This document shows positions 27,557 through 35,204 of a DNA stretch of 63,528 bases, piece by piece. The first letter of the stretch is position 1. Each line of letters opens with the position of its first letter. The DNA comes from CALAZP01 sp964410725 (GTDB taxonomy: Bacteria; Bacteroidota; Bacteroidia; Chitinophagales; Saprospiraceae). The translations under genes and the position numbers were made by a program. The stretch spans positions 1 through 63,528 of the forward strand of contig CAYPID010000009.1 in NCBI GenBank assembly GCA_964410725.1. Reading direction: 5' to 3'. The notes under the pieces are model-generated. The model had not been told where the DNA came from. It did no database searches and saw nothing but the letters and a program-made list of their open reading frames with translations.

Positions 27557-27564
27557 TATCTTTG
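27557..27564 (+). promoter_or_regulatory. -7 promoter box of the asd operon
   Basis: TATCTTTG matches TAnnTTTG and lies 56 bases before the asd ATG. No convincing TTTG is found at the usual -33 distance. The leader it would produce contains a perfect 7-1-7 palindrome at 27593-27607. Confidence 0.6.
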
Positions 27565-27592
27565 CGCACGCTGACACGGATGTGAGTAGTAA

Positions 27593-27607
27593 TTTGTAAT
27601 TTACAAA
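27593..27607 (+). promoter_or_regulatory. Perfect palindrome in the asd leader
   Basis: TTTGTAA-T-TTACAAA, a perfect 7-base inverted repeat around a single base, ends 13 bases before the asd ATG. It could be a protein-binding operator. As an RNA hairpin it would have no proper loop, so a DNA site is the better guess. Confidence 0.4.
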
Positions 27608-27620
27608 AATTTTATAACAA

Positions 27621-28625
27621 ATGAAAGTTGCTATAGTAGGGGTTACTGGATTGGTTGGAAATGTGATGCTCAAAGTATTAGAGGAGCGAGATTTCCCAAT
27701 TGCTAATTTAATTCCCGTAGCTTCTAAAAATTCAGTAGGGAAGACCATTACCTTCAAGGGACAGGAACACCAGGTAATTAGTGCAGAGCAGGCGATTGCT
27801 GCGAAGCCTGATATTGCGTTATTTTCGGCAGGTGGAGAAACCTCTAAAGCTTTGGCTCCGCAATTTGCTGCTGTGGGGACTACGGTGGTTGATAATTCGT
27901 CTGCTTGGCGTATGGATCCCGATAAAAAATTAGTGGTACCTGAAATCAATGCTAAGTACTTAACAAAGGAAGATAAAATTATTGCCAATCCCAATTGTTC
28001 AACTATTCAATTGGTTATGGCATTGGCTCCATTACATGAGAAATTTGGGATTAAAAGATTAGTGATTTCGACTTATCAATCCTTTACAGGAACTGGGGTG
28101 ATTGCGGTGAAGCAATACAATTTAGAGCGAAATGGTTTTACGCCCAAGGAAGACGAAATGGCTTATCGCCATCCTATTTTTGAAAATTGTATCCCCCATT
28201 GTGATGTTTTTATGGAAAACGGATACACCAAAGAAGAGATGAAACTCGTTAATGAAACGAGAAAAATTTTGAATGCCCCGAATATTGCAGTTACTGCAAC
28301 AGCAGTGAGAGTGCCTGTTCATGGCGGACATTCAGAATCGGTAAATATTGAATTTAATCAACCTTTTGACCTTAATGAAGTTAAGGGTATTCTAGGTAAA
28401 ACTTCTGGAGTGGTGGTTAAAGACGATTTATCGAATGCCAGTTACCCAATGCCTTATTATGCCAAGGATAAGGATGAGGTGTTCGTGGGTAGGATTCGAA
28501 AGGACGAATCTATAGCCAATGGTTTGAATATGTGGGTGGTGGCAGATAATCTTAGAAAAGGAGCAGCTACTAATGCTGTTCAAATAGCAGAATACTTAGT
28601 AAAAGAGCAATTAGTTGGACGTTAA
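27621..28625 (+). CDS. asd: Aspartate-semialdehyde dehydrogenase
   Basis: A 334-residue enzyme that reduces aspartyl phosphate to aspartate semialdehyde, the branch point to lysine/diaminopimelate, threonine and methionine. The N-terminal nucleotide-binding motif is VAIVGVTGLVGNVMLKVL. SSAWRMDP near residue 93 and the catalytic Cys126 in ANPNCSTIQ are present, as is the VRVPVHGGHSESV block containing the acid/base histidine. Length is normal. It is the first gene of a four-gene run: 11 bases to the coiled-coil gene, then lysS and mscS. Confidence 0.96.
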   Translation: MKVAIVGVTGLVGNVMLKVLEERDFPIANLIPVASKNSVGKTITFKGQEHQVISAEQAIAAKPDIALFSAGGETSKALAPQFAAVGTTVVDNSSAWRMDPDKKLVVPEINAKYLTKEDKIIANPNCSTIQLVMALAPLHEKFGIKRLVISTYQSFTGTGVIAVKQYNLERNGFTPKEDEMAYRHPIFENCIPHCDVFMENGYTKEEMKLVNETRKILNAPNIAVTATAVRVPVHGGHSESVNIEFNQPFDLNEVKGILGKTSGVVVKDDLSNASYPMPYYAKDKDEVFVGRIRKDESIANGLNMWVVADNLRKGAATNAVQIAEYLVKEQLVGR

Positions 28626-28636
28626 ACTATATAACC

Positions 28637-30010
28637 ATGAAAAGCAAGATAGTCCTTTGGGGAAAGAATGATCAGGGAGAAAAAGTCTTATTTGCCCTTG
28701 AGCTCATGGAAGATGATAACAAGGTTACTACCTATTGGTTTGCCGATGAAAAAGTAACGGAGGAATTCAATCAGAAGATTATGGATGATTGGAGAGGTGG
28801 GGCCAAGGTAGATTTTCCCGAAGGGTATGGTCAAGCGGTATTTGAATTATCGGTAACGGGATCTTTATTGCCCGATGGGTGTGCCGTAGATAAGGAGGAA
28901 TTGCTAAAAAGGTGGCAGTCGGAGAGTAATTTTGTGGTGTTGTCCAAGAAGTTGAATGAGGCTTATCACAGTGAGTTGGCTGAAATTAAGGAACGAGTAG
29001 AGCGATTGGAAAAATTTGAGGGGGGAGTTTGGGAAGAACTAAAAGGCTTTTGGAGTAAAGTTCAAAAGCAGGTGGAGGACAAAAATTTATTAAGGGAGCA
29101 AGCCAATGGTTTAAAAATCAAAACCAATGAATTGTTTGCCAACCTCAAAGAATTGAGAGCCAAAATGGATGAGGCTTTCAAAAGTAATTCTGCCAAATTA
29201 AAGGAGGAGTATACTGAGATATTAAACAAGATGCAAAAGGAGATGGAGGAAGGCCGAAGGCTAAAGCCCTTGTTTGAGGAGCTCAAGGCTTTGCAACGCA
29301 AAATTAAGGAGGCATCACTCACGCGAGAGCATCGAGGAAAGGTATGGGAGCATTTAGATGGATTATTCAAGGTGGTAAAAGAAAAGCGCTTTGGAAATGA
29401 AAAGGAGCAAGAAGGATCAGCCATGGAGCGTCTGCAAAGGCGTTATAGCGGTTTGTTGGAGGCCATCAAGAAGATGGAACAATCTATTGAGCGCGATAAG
29501 CAGGAATTAAATTTTCAGAATAAAAAGGCCTCTTTCTCAGAAGGGCAGTTAGAAGCCCAGTTGAGGCAAGCGAAGGTGGTTATGGTAGAGGAACGAATTC
29601 ACTCCAAGATGGAGAAATTGTCGGATATGAACAAGACCAAGGCTGACCTCGAGCGAAGGATGAAGAAAGAGGAGGAAAAGGCTACCAGGATTGCGGAGCA
29701 GCAGAAAAGAGAGGAGGTAAAGCGAGAAGTGGAACAGCAAATGGCAGAGAAAGTAGGGGTGACCACGCAAGCGGTGGATCAGCAAACTGCAGAAAAATTG
29801 GAGGAAGCTGCTAAAGCTATGAAACAGGGCAAACAAAAATCTATGCGGGCAAAGGCAGAAGAGGTAGTGGAAAAAGTTGAAGATTTAGTAGAAGATGCAG
29901 TGGAGGAGGCTGAAGACTTTTTGGAAGATTTGGTAGCCAGTGCTAAAGCTATTGCGGAGATAGTGGAAGAAAAGGTGGGGCAAACAATTGATCAAATAAA
30001 AAATAAGTAA
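28637..30010 (+). CDS. Coiled-coil protein of unknown function between asd and lysS
   Basis: A 457-residue cytoplasmic protein not recognised with confidence. Residues 1-90 look like a small globular domain (SKIVLWGKNDQGEKVLFALEL). Residues about 90-400 are highly charged heptad-like helices rich in Glu, Lys and Gln, with segments such as GVWEELKGFWSKVQKQ and HRGKVWEHLDGLFKVVKEKR that vaguely recall the DUF349 repeat. The end (about 405-457) is an acidic amphipathic segment (EDLVEDAVEEAEDFLEDL). There is no signal peptide or membrane segment. It lies 11 bases after asd and 9 bases before lysS, which implies an operon. A scaffolding role is inferred from the coiled coil only. Confidence 0.85.
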   Translation: MKSKIVLWGKNDQGEKVLFALELMEDDNKVTTYWFADEKVTEEFNQKIMDDWRGGAKVDFPEGYGQAVFELSVTGSLLPDGCAVDKEELLKRWQSESNFVVLSKKLNEAYHSELAEIKERVERLEKFEGGVWEELKGFWSKVQKQVEDKNLLREQANGLKIKTNELFANLKELRAKMDEAFKSNSAKLKEEYTEILNKMQKEMEEGRRLKPLFEELKALQRKIKEASLTREHRGKVWEHLDGLFKVVKEKRFGNEKEQEGSAMERLQRRYSGLLEAIKKMEQSIERDKQELNFQNKKASFSEGQLEAQLRQAKVVMVEERIHSKMEKLSDMNKTKADLERRMKKEEEKATRIAEQQKREEVKREVEQQMAEKVGVTTQAVDQQTAEKLEEAAKAMKQGKQKSMRAKAEEVVEKVEDLVEDAVEEAEDFLEDLVASAKAIAEIVEEKVGQTIDQIKNK

Positions 30011-30019
30011 CCAAGGGGA

Positions 30020-31564
30020 ATGCAACTGAGCGAACAGGAAATAGTTAGAAGAGATAATCTGCAGAAGATTAGAGATTTAGGAATTAATCCTTTTCCAGAG
30101 GAGGAGTTTAAGGTCAATGCCCATGCCTTGGAGGTGACTCAGGGATTTCAGGAAGGCGAGGGTAACTTTCAGGAGGTTAAGTTGGCGGGAAGGGTAATGA
30201 TGACTCGCGTTATGGGTAAGGCTTCTTTTGGTGAGCTACAAGATGCTTCTGGAAGAATTCAATTTTATGTTTCCCGAGATGAGATTTGCCCAGGAGAAAA
30301 TAAGGACTTATACAACCAGTTATTTAAAAAGTATTTAGATATCGGGGATTATATTGGAATAGAAGGGTTTGCTTTTAAGACTCAAACAGGTCAAACGACC
30401 ATACATGTAAAGGAATTTACTTTTCTGAGTAAATCTTTGCGACCGCTTCCGGTGGTGAAGACACGCAAAAATGAGGCGACGGGTGAGGTGGATGTTTACG
30501 ATGCCTTTACTGATCCAGAGCAACGTTTTAGACAGCGATACGTAGATTTAACGGTAAATCCTGGAGTTAAAGAGATATTTTTGAAAAGGGCGAAATTAAT
30601 TGCCACCATGCGTTCTTTTTTTGATGCTCATGGTTGGCTGGAGGTAGAAACCCCTATTCTTCAACCGGTACACGGAGGTGCTGCTGCTCGTCCGTTTGAA
30701 ACCCATCACAATACACTAGACATACCTTTATACTTGAGGATAGCCAATGAATTGTATTTGAAGCGATTGGTTATAGGAGGCTTCGATGGGGTATATGAAA
30801 TTGGAAAGATGTTTCGCAATGAAGGAATGGATCGGACCCATAACCCTGAGTTTACCTCCATGGAAATTTATGTAGCCTATAAGGATTACGATTGGATGAT
30901 GGAGATGGTAGAGCAATTGATTGAAAAAATTGCGCTTGAGGTAACGGGGAATACTGTAGTATCGTATGAAGGCAATGAAATTAATTTTGCAGGGCCATAT
31001 AGAAGGCTTTCTATGATTGAAGCTATTAAGGAATATACCGGAACGGATATAAGCCAGATGGATGAAGCTGGGCTTCGAGCTTTCTGTAAAGAATTGCATA
31101 TTGGTGTGGATGATTCTATGGGTAAGGGTAAGTTAATTGACGAGATATTTGGTGCTAAAGTAGAGGCTCAACTGATACAGCCCACCTATATTATAGATTA
31201 TCCAATTGAAATGACTCCCTTAGCAAAAAAGCATAGAACGGAGGAGGGTTTGGTTGAACGGTTTGAATTATTTGTTAATGGCAAAGAAATTGCCAACGCT
31301 TATACGGAGCTTAATGATCCGATTGATCAGCGGGAGCGATTTGAATCTCAGTTGCAATTGGCGGAGAGAGGAGATGATGAGGCTATGGCATTAGACGAAG
31401 ATTTTTTAAGAGCAATGGAATACGGTATGCCGCCTATGTCTGGGTTGGGAATTGGAATTGATCGATTAACGATGTTGATGACCGATCAACATTCTATACA
31501 GGAAGTACTATTTTTCCCTCAAATGCGGCCATTAAAGAGTCAAAGTCATGTGGAGGAAAATTAG
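30020..31564 (+). CDS. lysS: Lysyl-tRNA synthetase, class II
   Basis: A 514-residue enzyme that charges tRNA-Lys. The N-terminal OB-fold anticodon-binding domain (about residues 50-150) contains GRVMMTRVMGKASFGELQD. Motif 1 is around the ETPILQPVHGGAAARPF block, motif 2 is FRNEGMDRTHNPEFTSMEIY, and motif 3 is GLGIGIDRLTMLMT. All class II landmarks are intact and the length is normal. The stop overlaps the start of the downstream mechanosensitive channel gene by 17 bases, indicating translational coupling. Confidence 0.97.
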   Translation: MQLSEQEIVRRDNLQKIRDLGINPFPEEEFKVNAHALEVTQGFQEGEGNFQEVKLAGRVMMTRVMGKASFGELQDASGRIQFYVSRDEICPGENKDLYNQLFKKYLDIGDYIGIEGFAFKTQTGQTTIHVKEFTFLSKSLRPLPVVKTRKNEATGEVDVYDAFTDPEQRFRQRYVDLTVNPGVKEIFLKRAKLIATMRSFFDAHGWLEVETPILQPVHGGAAARPFETHHNTLDIPLYLRIANELYLKRLVIGGFDGVYEIGKMFRNEGMDRTHNPEFTSMEIYVAYKDYDWMMEMVEQLIEKIALEVTGNTVVSYEGNEINFAGPYRRLSMIEAIKEYTGTDISQMDEAGLRAFCKELHIGVDDSMGKGKLIDEIFGAKVEAQLIQPTYIIDYPIEMTPLAKKHRTEEGLVERFELFVNGKEIANAYTELNDPIDQRERFESQLQLAERGDDEAMALDEDFLRAMEYGMPPMSGLGIGIDRLTMLMTDQHSIQEVLFFPQMRPLKSQSHVEEN

Positions 31565-32414
31565 TGGATGGCTGGAACACCTTTTGCAGCAGGATTTCTT
31601 TTCTTCTTCAACTTTTTATGCTTTATTGATTTTTTTCACCACCATATTGCTTGGATGGGGATTTAGGCGCTTTTTTAGTCGATTCATTTTGAATTCGACG
31701 ATGATAATGAGGAATGACCCCACCAATTATTTGTTTCTCAAGCATGCTATATCTGGGTTAATCTATGTGATTGGTTTCAGTTTGGCTTTTTACGAAATTG
31801 AATATTTCCGAAACATTTCTAAGTCTTTATTAGCTGGTGCGGGTATTTTAGCTGTTGCAGTGGGTTTTGCTTCACAGCACGCACTCAGTAATGTAGTCAG
31901 TGGGATTTTCCTTATTATTTTTAAGCCTTATCGCATTAACGATCGAGTGGTGATTCGAGAAAATTTATCGGGAATTGTTCAGGATATTACTTTGAGGCAT
32001 ACAGTGATTAAGGATTTTCAAAACCGCAGGATTGTTATTCCCAATTCGGTTATAAGTGAAGAGGTAGTGATTAATTCGGATTTGGAGGACGAAAAGGTAT
32101 GCCGTTTTATTGAACTCAATATTCGTTATCAAGACGATTTGGATCTGGCTAAATCGATTATGCAAAAGGCTGCTGAATCTCATCCACTTCATTTGGACAA
32201 CAGAAGTGAGGAGGATATAGCCGAGGGTAAGCCAATGGTGATGGTTCGCACCATTGAATTGAACGATCTGGGGGTCCGATTAAGAGCTTATGTTTGGGCG
32301 GCTACTCAGCAAGATGGATTCGCATTGCATTGTGATGTATTGGAGGTTATTAAAAAGGAGTTCGATCAGCACGGGATTGTCATTCCAACGCCCTATTTAC
32401 TTCCGAGAGCTTAG
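31548..32414 (+). CDS. MscS-family mechanosensitive ion channel
   Basis: A 288-residue inner membrane channel with three transmembrane segments at about residues 22-42, 62-82 and 95-125. The pore-lining TM3 is the conserved GAGILAVAVGFASQHALSNVVSGIFLIIFKPYR region, followed by the beta domain (INDRVVIRENLSGIVQDI) and the cytoplasmic alpha/beta domain. Such channels release solutes on hypo-osmotic shock. The gene overlaps the end of lysS by 17 bases. Its 3' side is followed by a tandem-repeat region and an assembly gap; the coding sequence is complete. Confidence 0.93.
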   Translation: MWRKISGWLEHLLQQDFFSSSTFYALLIFFTTILLGWGFRRFFSRFILNSTMIMRNDPTNYLFLKHAISGLIYVIGFSLAFYEIEYFRNISKSLLAGAGILAVAVGFASQHALSNVVSGIFLIIFKPYRINDRVVIRENLSGIVQDITLRHTVIKDFQNRRIVIPNSVISEEVVINSDLEDEKVCRFIELNIRYQDDLDLAKSIMQKAAESHPLHLDNRSEEDIAEGKPMVMVRTIELNDLGVRLRAYVWAATQQDGFALHCDVLEVIKKEFDQHGIVIPTPYLLPRA

Positions 32415-32417
32415 CTT

Positions 32418-32787
32418 GTTATTTTGCCGAAGGCGTAATGCTCTAAGAACCTTCTTATTATCATTTCACCAGNNNNNNNNNNNNNNNNNNNNNNNNNNNN
32501 NNNNNNNNNNNNNNNNNNNNNNNNNNNNNNNNNNNNNNNNNNNNNNNNNNNNNNNNNNNNNNNNNNNNNNNNGTTTTCCATCACAAAGGCATGGACTTTT
32601 ATTTGGGTTATTTTGCCGAAGGCGTAATGCTCTAAGAACCTTCTTATTATCATTTCACCAGGGGAACTTAATACTTATGTATTTAGAAAATTAATTGCAA
32701 TTACCAACTTCATTGATGGTCTGTTTGCTTAAGTTTTCCATCACAAAGGCATGGACTTTTATTTGGGTTATTTTGCCGAAGGCGTAA
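32418..32787. repeat. 160-base tandem repeat between mscS and psd, with assembly gap
   Basis: The 417-base stretch 32415-32831 between the two convergent genes holds no gene. It carries a 21-base core (GTTATTTTGCCGAAGGCG plus TAA) at 32418, 32607 and 32767. The last two are exactly 160 bases apart and the unit is otherwise identical where visible. The core can form a GCC-GAA-GGC mini-hairpin. The 55 bases before the gap (32418-32472) recur at 32607-32661, and the 55 bases after it (32573-32627) recur at 32733-32787. The minimum consistent structure is two units plus a final core. Confidence 0.88.
32473..32572. other. Assembly gap (100 N)
   Basis: Exactly 100 N inside the 160-base tandem repeat. 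If the array has only two units, the missing sequence would be about 71 bases; more units would make it longer. Confidence 0.98.
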
Positions 32788-32831
32788 GAAAAATTTAAGG
32801 AATAAACCTTTTTATTTAGGGTATCGGCAAA

Positions 32832-33482
32832 CTAAGAAATACGAGCAATAACGGTTTGGTTGCCTTTTACAATTTGATTGATTTTCACATCAATTTGAGC
32901 ATCAGTAGGGAGAAAAATATCCACACGAGATCCAAATTTAATGAAACCCATATCAGTTCCTTGTTGAACTAGGCTGCCGACTTGTGCATAATTAATGATT
33001 CTTCTGGCCACCGCCCCTGCAATTTGCCTAACCAAGATAGTGGCACGATTCCCCTTGATTACGGTGGAAGTTCTTTCATTTTCCAGGGAGGATTTGGGGG
33101 ACATGGCGACCAGGTAGAGACCTTGGTGGTATTGGTAATATGCTATAGTCCCATCCATTGGGTACCGGTTTACATGGACATTGAGGGGGGACATGAAAAT
33201 CGAAATTTGAATTCTTTTATCCTTAAAGTATTCATTTTCCACTGTTTCTTCTATCACTACCACTTTTCCATCGGCTGGAGCATAAATCAATTCATCACTT
33301 TTCAGTGGAATGTTTCGCGTTGGATTCCTAAAAAATTGAAGGAAAAGGAGGTATAAAAATCCCAACGCAACTGTCGGGTAAAGCGCGAAAGTTGGAATCA
33401 GCATGTAGCAAAGGATTCCTAGAATCCCAAAAATAAATAAGGTTACGAGTAAAAATTTTCTACCTTCTTGATGAATGCCCAT
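32832..33482 (-). CDS. psd: Phosphatidylserine decarboxylase proenzyme
   Basis: A 216-residue short-type enzyme that makes phosphatidylethanolamine. Two N-terminal membrane segments lie at about residues 9-50. The core contains YAPADGKVVVIEE (68-80), the conserved SIFMSPLNVHVNRYP block (94-108), and the autocleavage site Gly184-Ser185 in KFGSRVDIFLP, where the serine becomes the pyruvoyl cofactor. The cleavage motif GS replaces the LGST of the long enterobacterial type, as is normal for this subfamily. It lies 9 bases downstream of cdsA, two steps upstream of it in the same pathway. Confidence 0.94.
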   Translation of the reverse strand: MGIHQEGRKFLLVTLFIFGILGILCYMLIPTFALYPTVALGFLYLLFLQFFRNPTRNIPLKSDELIYAPADGKVVVIEETVENEYFKDKRIQISIFMSPLNVHVNRYPMDGTIAYYQYHQGLYLVAMSPKSSLENERTSTVIKGNRATILVRQIAGAVARRIINYAQVGSLVQQGTDMGFIKFGSRVDIFLPTDAQIDVKINQIVKGNQTVIARIS

Positions 33483-33491
33483 ATTGAAAAA

Positions 33492-34307
33492 TTAAAGTAA
33501 GGGATAAAGTATGGTCCAAATGGTGGCAAATGGAAGAATGAGAATCATGGCGTCGAATCGATCTAAGAGCCCCCCATGACCTGGCATGATATTGCCGGTA
33601 TCTTTGATCTGGTAATGTCTTTTAAACATCGATTCTACTAAGTCGCCTAAAGTGCCAAATATCGTACAGATGAATGCCAATCCCCACCAAAATGGGGTAA
33701 AATACTTCGGTATCCAAAGGCCTATGATCAAAATCAACAGTAAGGTTCCTATTAATCCTCCAATTGAGCCTTCTAAGGTTTTGTTGGGAGAGACCGCTTT
33801 AAATAGTGGATTTTTGCCAATGGCTGAGCCAACGAGGTATGCCAAACTGTCGTTACTCCAGGTTAAAAAAAGAATGCCCAGCAGAATTTGAGGCTGGTAT
33901 TCATACTCTTTAAACAGCAGCACCGGGATACAAGCAAAAGAAAAACCAATATAAATCCACCCAGCTGCTAGATGACCAGCTTTTCCCGAAGGGTTGCTTT
34001 CCTTGGATAAAAGTAGGGCAATTAAGAAAAGGAAGAATAATCCCGCGATAAAGAGGATGCCAAAAGAACTTACTAGTAGAGAAACATTAGGGTGGGTTTG
34101 AAACCAGCTGACCCCTATCAAGGGCAAGGTAGTAAGGAAGATAGATGGCCCAGCCAGGGACCATTGGAAGGACTCTAATCGAAACCATTCCCGAGCGGAT
34201 CCAATAGTAATTAAAAGGTACAGGGTTAATGTTGGGTACCATCCTAAGAGCGGAACTCCAATCATTATTATTCCAAAAATTAATGCCGAGATGATTCTAG
34301 TCGACAT
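33492..34307 (-). CDS. cdsA: Phosphatidate cytidylyltransferase
   Basis: About 271 residues from the ATG at 34305-34307 (MSTRIISALIFG). An in-frame ATG at 34337 would add ten polar residues and a longer overlap with the upstream gene. It is an integral membrane enzyme with about seven hydrophobic segments that makes CDP-diacylglycerol from phosphatidate and CTP. The family signature near the C-terminus is present: KDTGNIMPGHGGLLDRFDAM, containing the metal-binding aspartates. It overlaps the stop of the CPBP protease gene by 11 bases and precedes psd by 9 bases, forming one lipid-synthesis operon. Confidence 0.94.
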   Translation of the reverse strand: MSTRIISALIFGIIMIGVPLLGWYPTLTLYLLITIGSAREWFRLESFQWSLAGPSIFLTTLPLIGVSWFQTHPNVSLLVSSFGILFIAGLFFLFLIALLLSKESNPSGKAGHLAAGWIYIGFSFACIPVLLFKEYEYQPQILLGILFLTWSNDSLAYLVGSAIGKNPLFKAVSPNKTLEGSIGGLIGTLLLILIIGLWIPKYFTPFWWGLAFICTIFGTLGDLVESMFKRHYQIKDTGNIMPGHGGLLDRFDAMILILPFATIWTILYPLL

Positions 34308-35160
34308 AGTTGGTTTTCTTTTTCCAAAAATAACCAAATAATATCATCAGGAATAGGGAAATTAAACCCGGCAAAAGCATGGTCTGTATATCTGGAACCT
34401 CTTGATTAATGGCTTGTTCTCCGAAAAAATAATATACCAAAACTTGTAATCCATTGAAGAACAAGTGAGTGGCAATAGGAACCCAAAGGTTTTGGGTTTT
34501 ATGGAAAACAAATCCTAGGATGCCTCCCAGCAGAAACCGGGCTAGAAAACCTTCAAACTGAAAATGGACCGCGCTAAATAAAAATGCGGTTAGGGTAATT
34601 GAGGCCCACACAGGCAGGTGGTGAGTCAATCTTTTTTGAATGAATCCTCGGAACAGGACTTCCTCTCCGAATGCAGGTAAGATGGCGATGACGAATAAAT
34701 TGGCAACTAATTCTAGGGGGCTATCCATTTGGAGGATACAAAAAAGCAATTTTTCGGTTTCCCGCTCTGCTTTGAAAGCCCAATCAGGCATTGGAATCGC
34801 TTGATTGATACCGTATAGCAGTTGAGCGAAAGGAAAAGAAACAGAAATGAAAACTATAGCTATTAATAGGTAGCTGCCTTTTAACCTTTCGACCCATCCC
34901 AATTCTTGCCACCAAGCTTTGCGAAACAAAAAATAGGCCGCAGCCAGTGGAGCTAAGGAAAAGGTAAATAGATGATTCAGGGCATTGACGCTTCTTAGAA
35001 AAATTCTTTCTTGTAGACTACATTGAGCACTAACATTTAAAATATTGGTGAGATCTTGGTCGGTGATTTCTGCGAGTAGTAGCACACTCAAGTTGCCCAA
35101 GAGAATACCCAACAAAATGGAGAGCAGCAGAATCAGGAACGAAAGAAAAATATTTTGCAT
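34297..35160 (-). CDS. CPBP family intramembrane glutamic endopeptidase
   Basis: A 287-residue polytopic membrane protein (about seven to eight hydrophobic segments) of the CAAX protease and bacteriocin-processing (Abi) family. The catalytic pair is Glu166-Glu167 with Arg171 in GEEVLFRGF; the second motif supplies His199 in FLFSAVHF, and the third HLFFNGLQ near residue 260. All residues expected of an active enzyme are present. It is the first gene of the CPBP-cdsA-psd operon. A role in processing a membrane-associated peptide is family knowledge, and the substrate is unknown. The ATG lies only four bases after a perfect -7 box. Confidence 0.92.
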   Translation of the reverse strand: MQNIFLSFLILLLSILLGILLGNLSVLLLAEITDQDLTNILNVSAQCSLQERIFLRSVNALNHLFTFSLAPLAAAYFLFRKAWWQELGWVERLKGSYLLIAIVFISVSFPFAQLLYGINQAIPMPDWAFKAERETEKLLFCILQMDSPLELVANLFVIAILPAFGEEVLFRGFIQKRLTHHLPVWASITLTAFLFSAVHFQFEGFLARFLLGGILGFVFHKTQNLWVPIATHLFFNGLQVLVYYFFGEQAINQEVPDIQTMLLPGLISLFLMILFGYFWKKKTNYVD

Positions 35161-35183
35161 GGCGCAAAAGTAAATTAGTTTTG
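35154..35183 (+). promoter_or_regulatory. Promoter of pdxJ
   Basis: A TTTG at 35154-35157 and a TAGTTTTG at 35176-35183 are separated by 18 bases, a good fit to the TTTG/TAnnTTTG promoter of Bacteroidota. The ATG follows 21 bases after the -7 box. The -33 element overlaps the first codons of the divergent CPBP gene. Confidence 0.75.
35165..35172 (-). promoter_or_regulatory. -7 promoter box immediately upstream of the CPBP-cdsA-psd operon
   Basis: TACTTTTG on the minus strand fits TAnnTTTG and is followed by CGCC and then the ATG of the CPBP gene. The predicted transcription start coincides with the start codon, so the mRNA may be leaderless. The box lies between the -33 and -7 elements of the divergent pdxJ promoter. 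Confidence 0.6.
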
Positions 35184-35204
35184 CAAAATAAATTAAAAAA
35201 AGCC

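Noticed and set aside
27565..27620. Lysine or other amino-acid riboswitch in the asd leader
   Set aside because: The leader is only about 50 bases, too short for a lysine riboswitch, and has no structure beyond the small palindrome.
32290..32694. A 134-residue reading frame downstream of mscS
   Set aside because: It runs through the N gap, starts inside mscS in another frame, and consists of repeat sequence translated twice.
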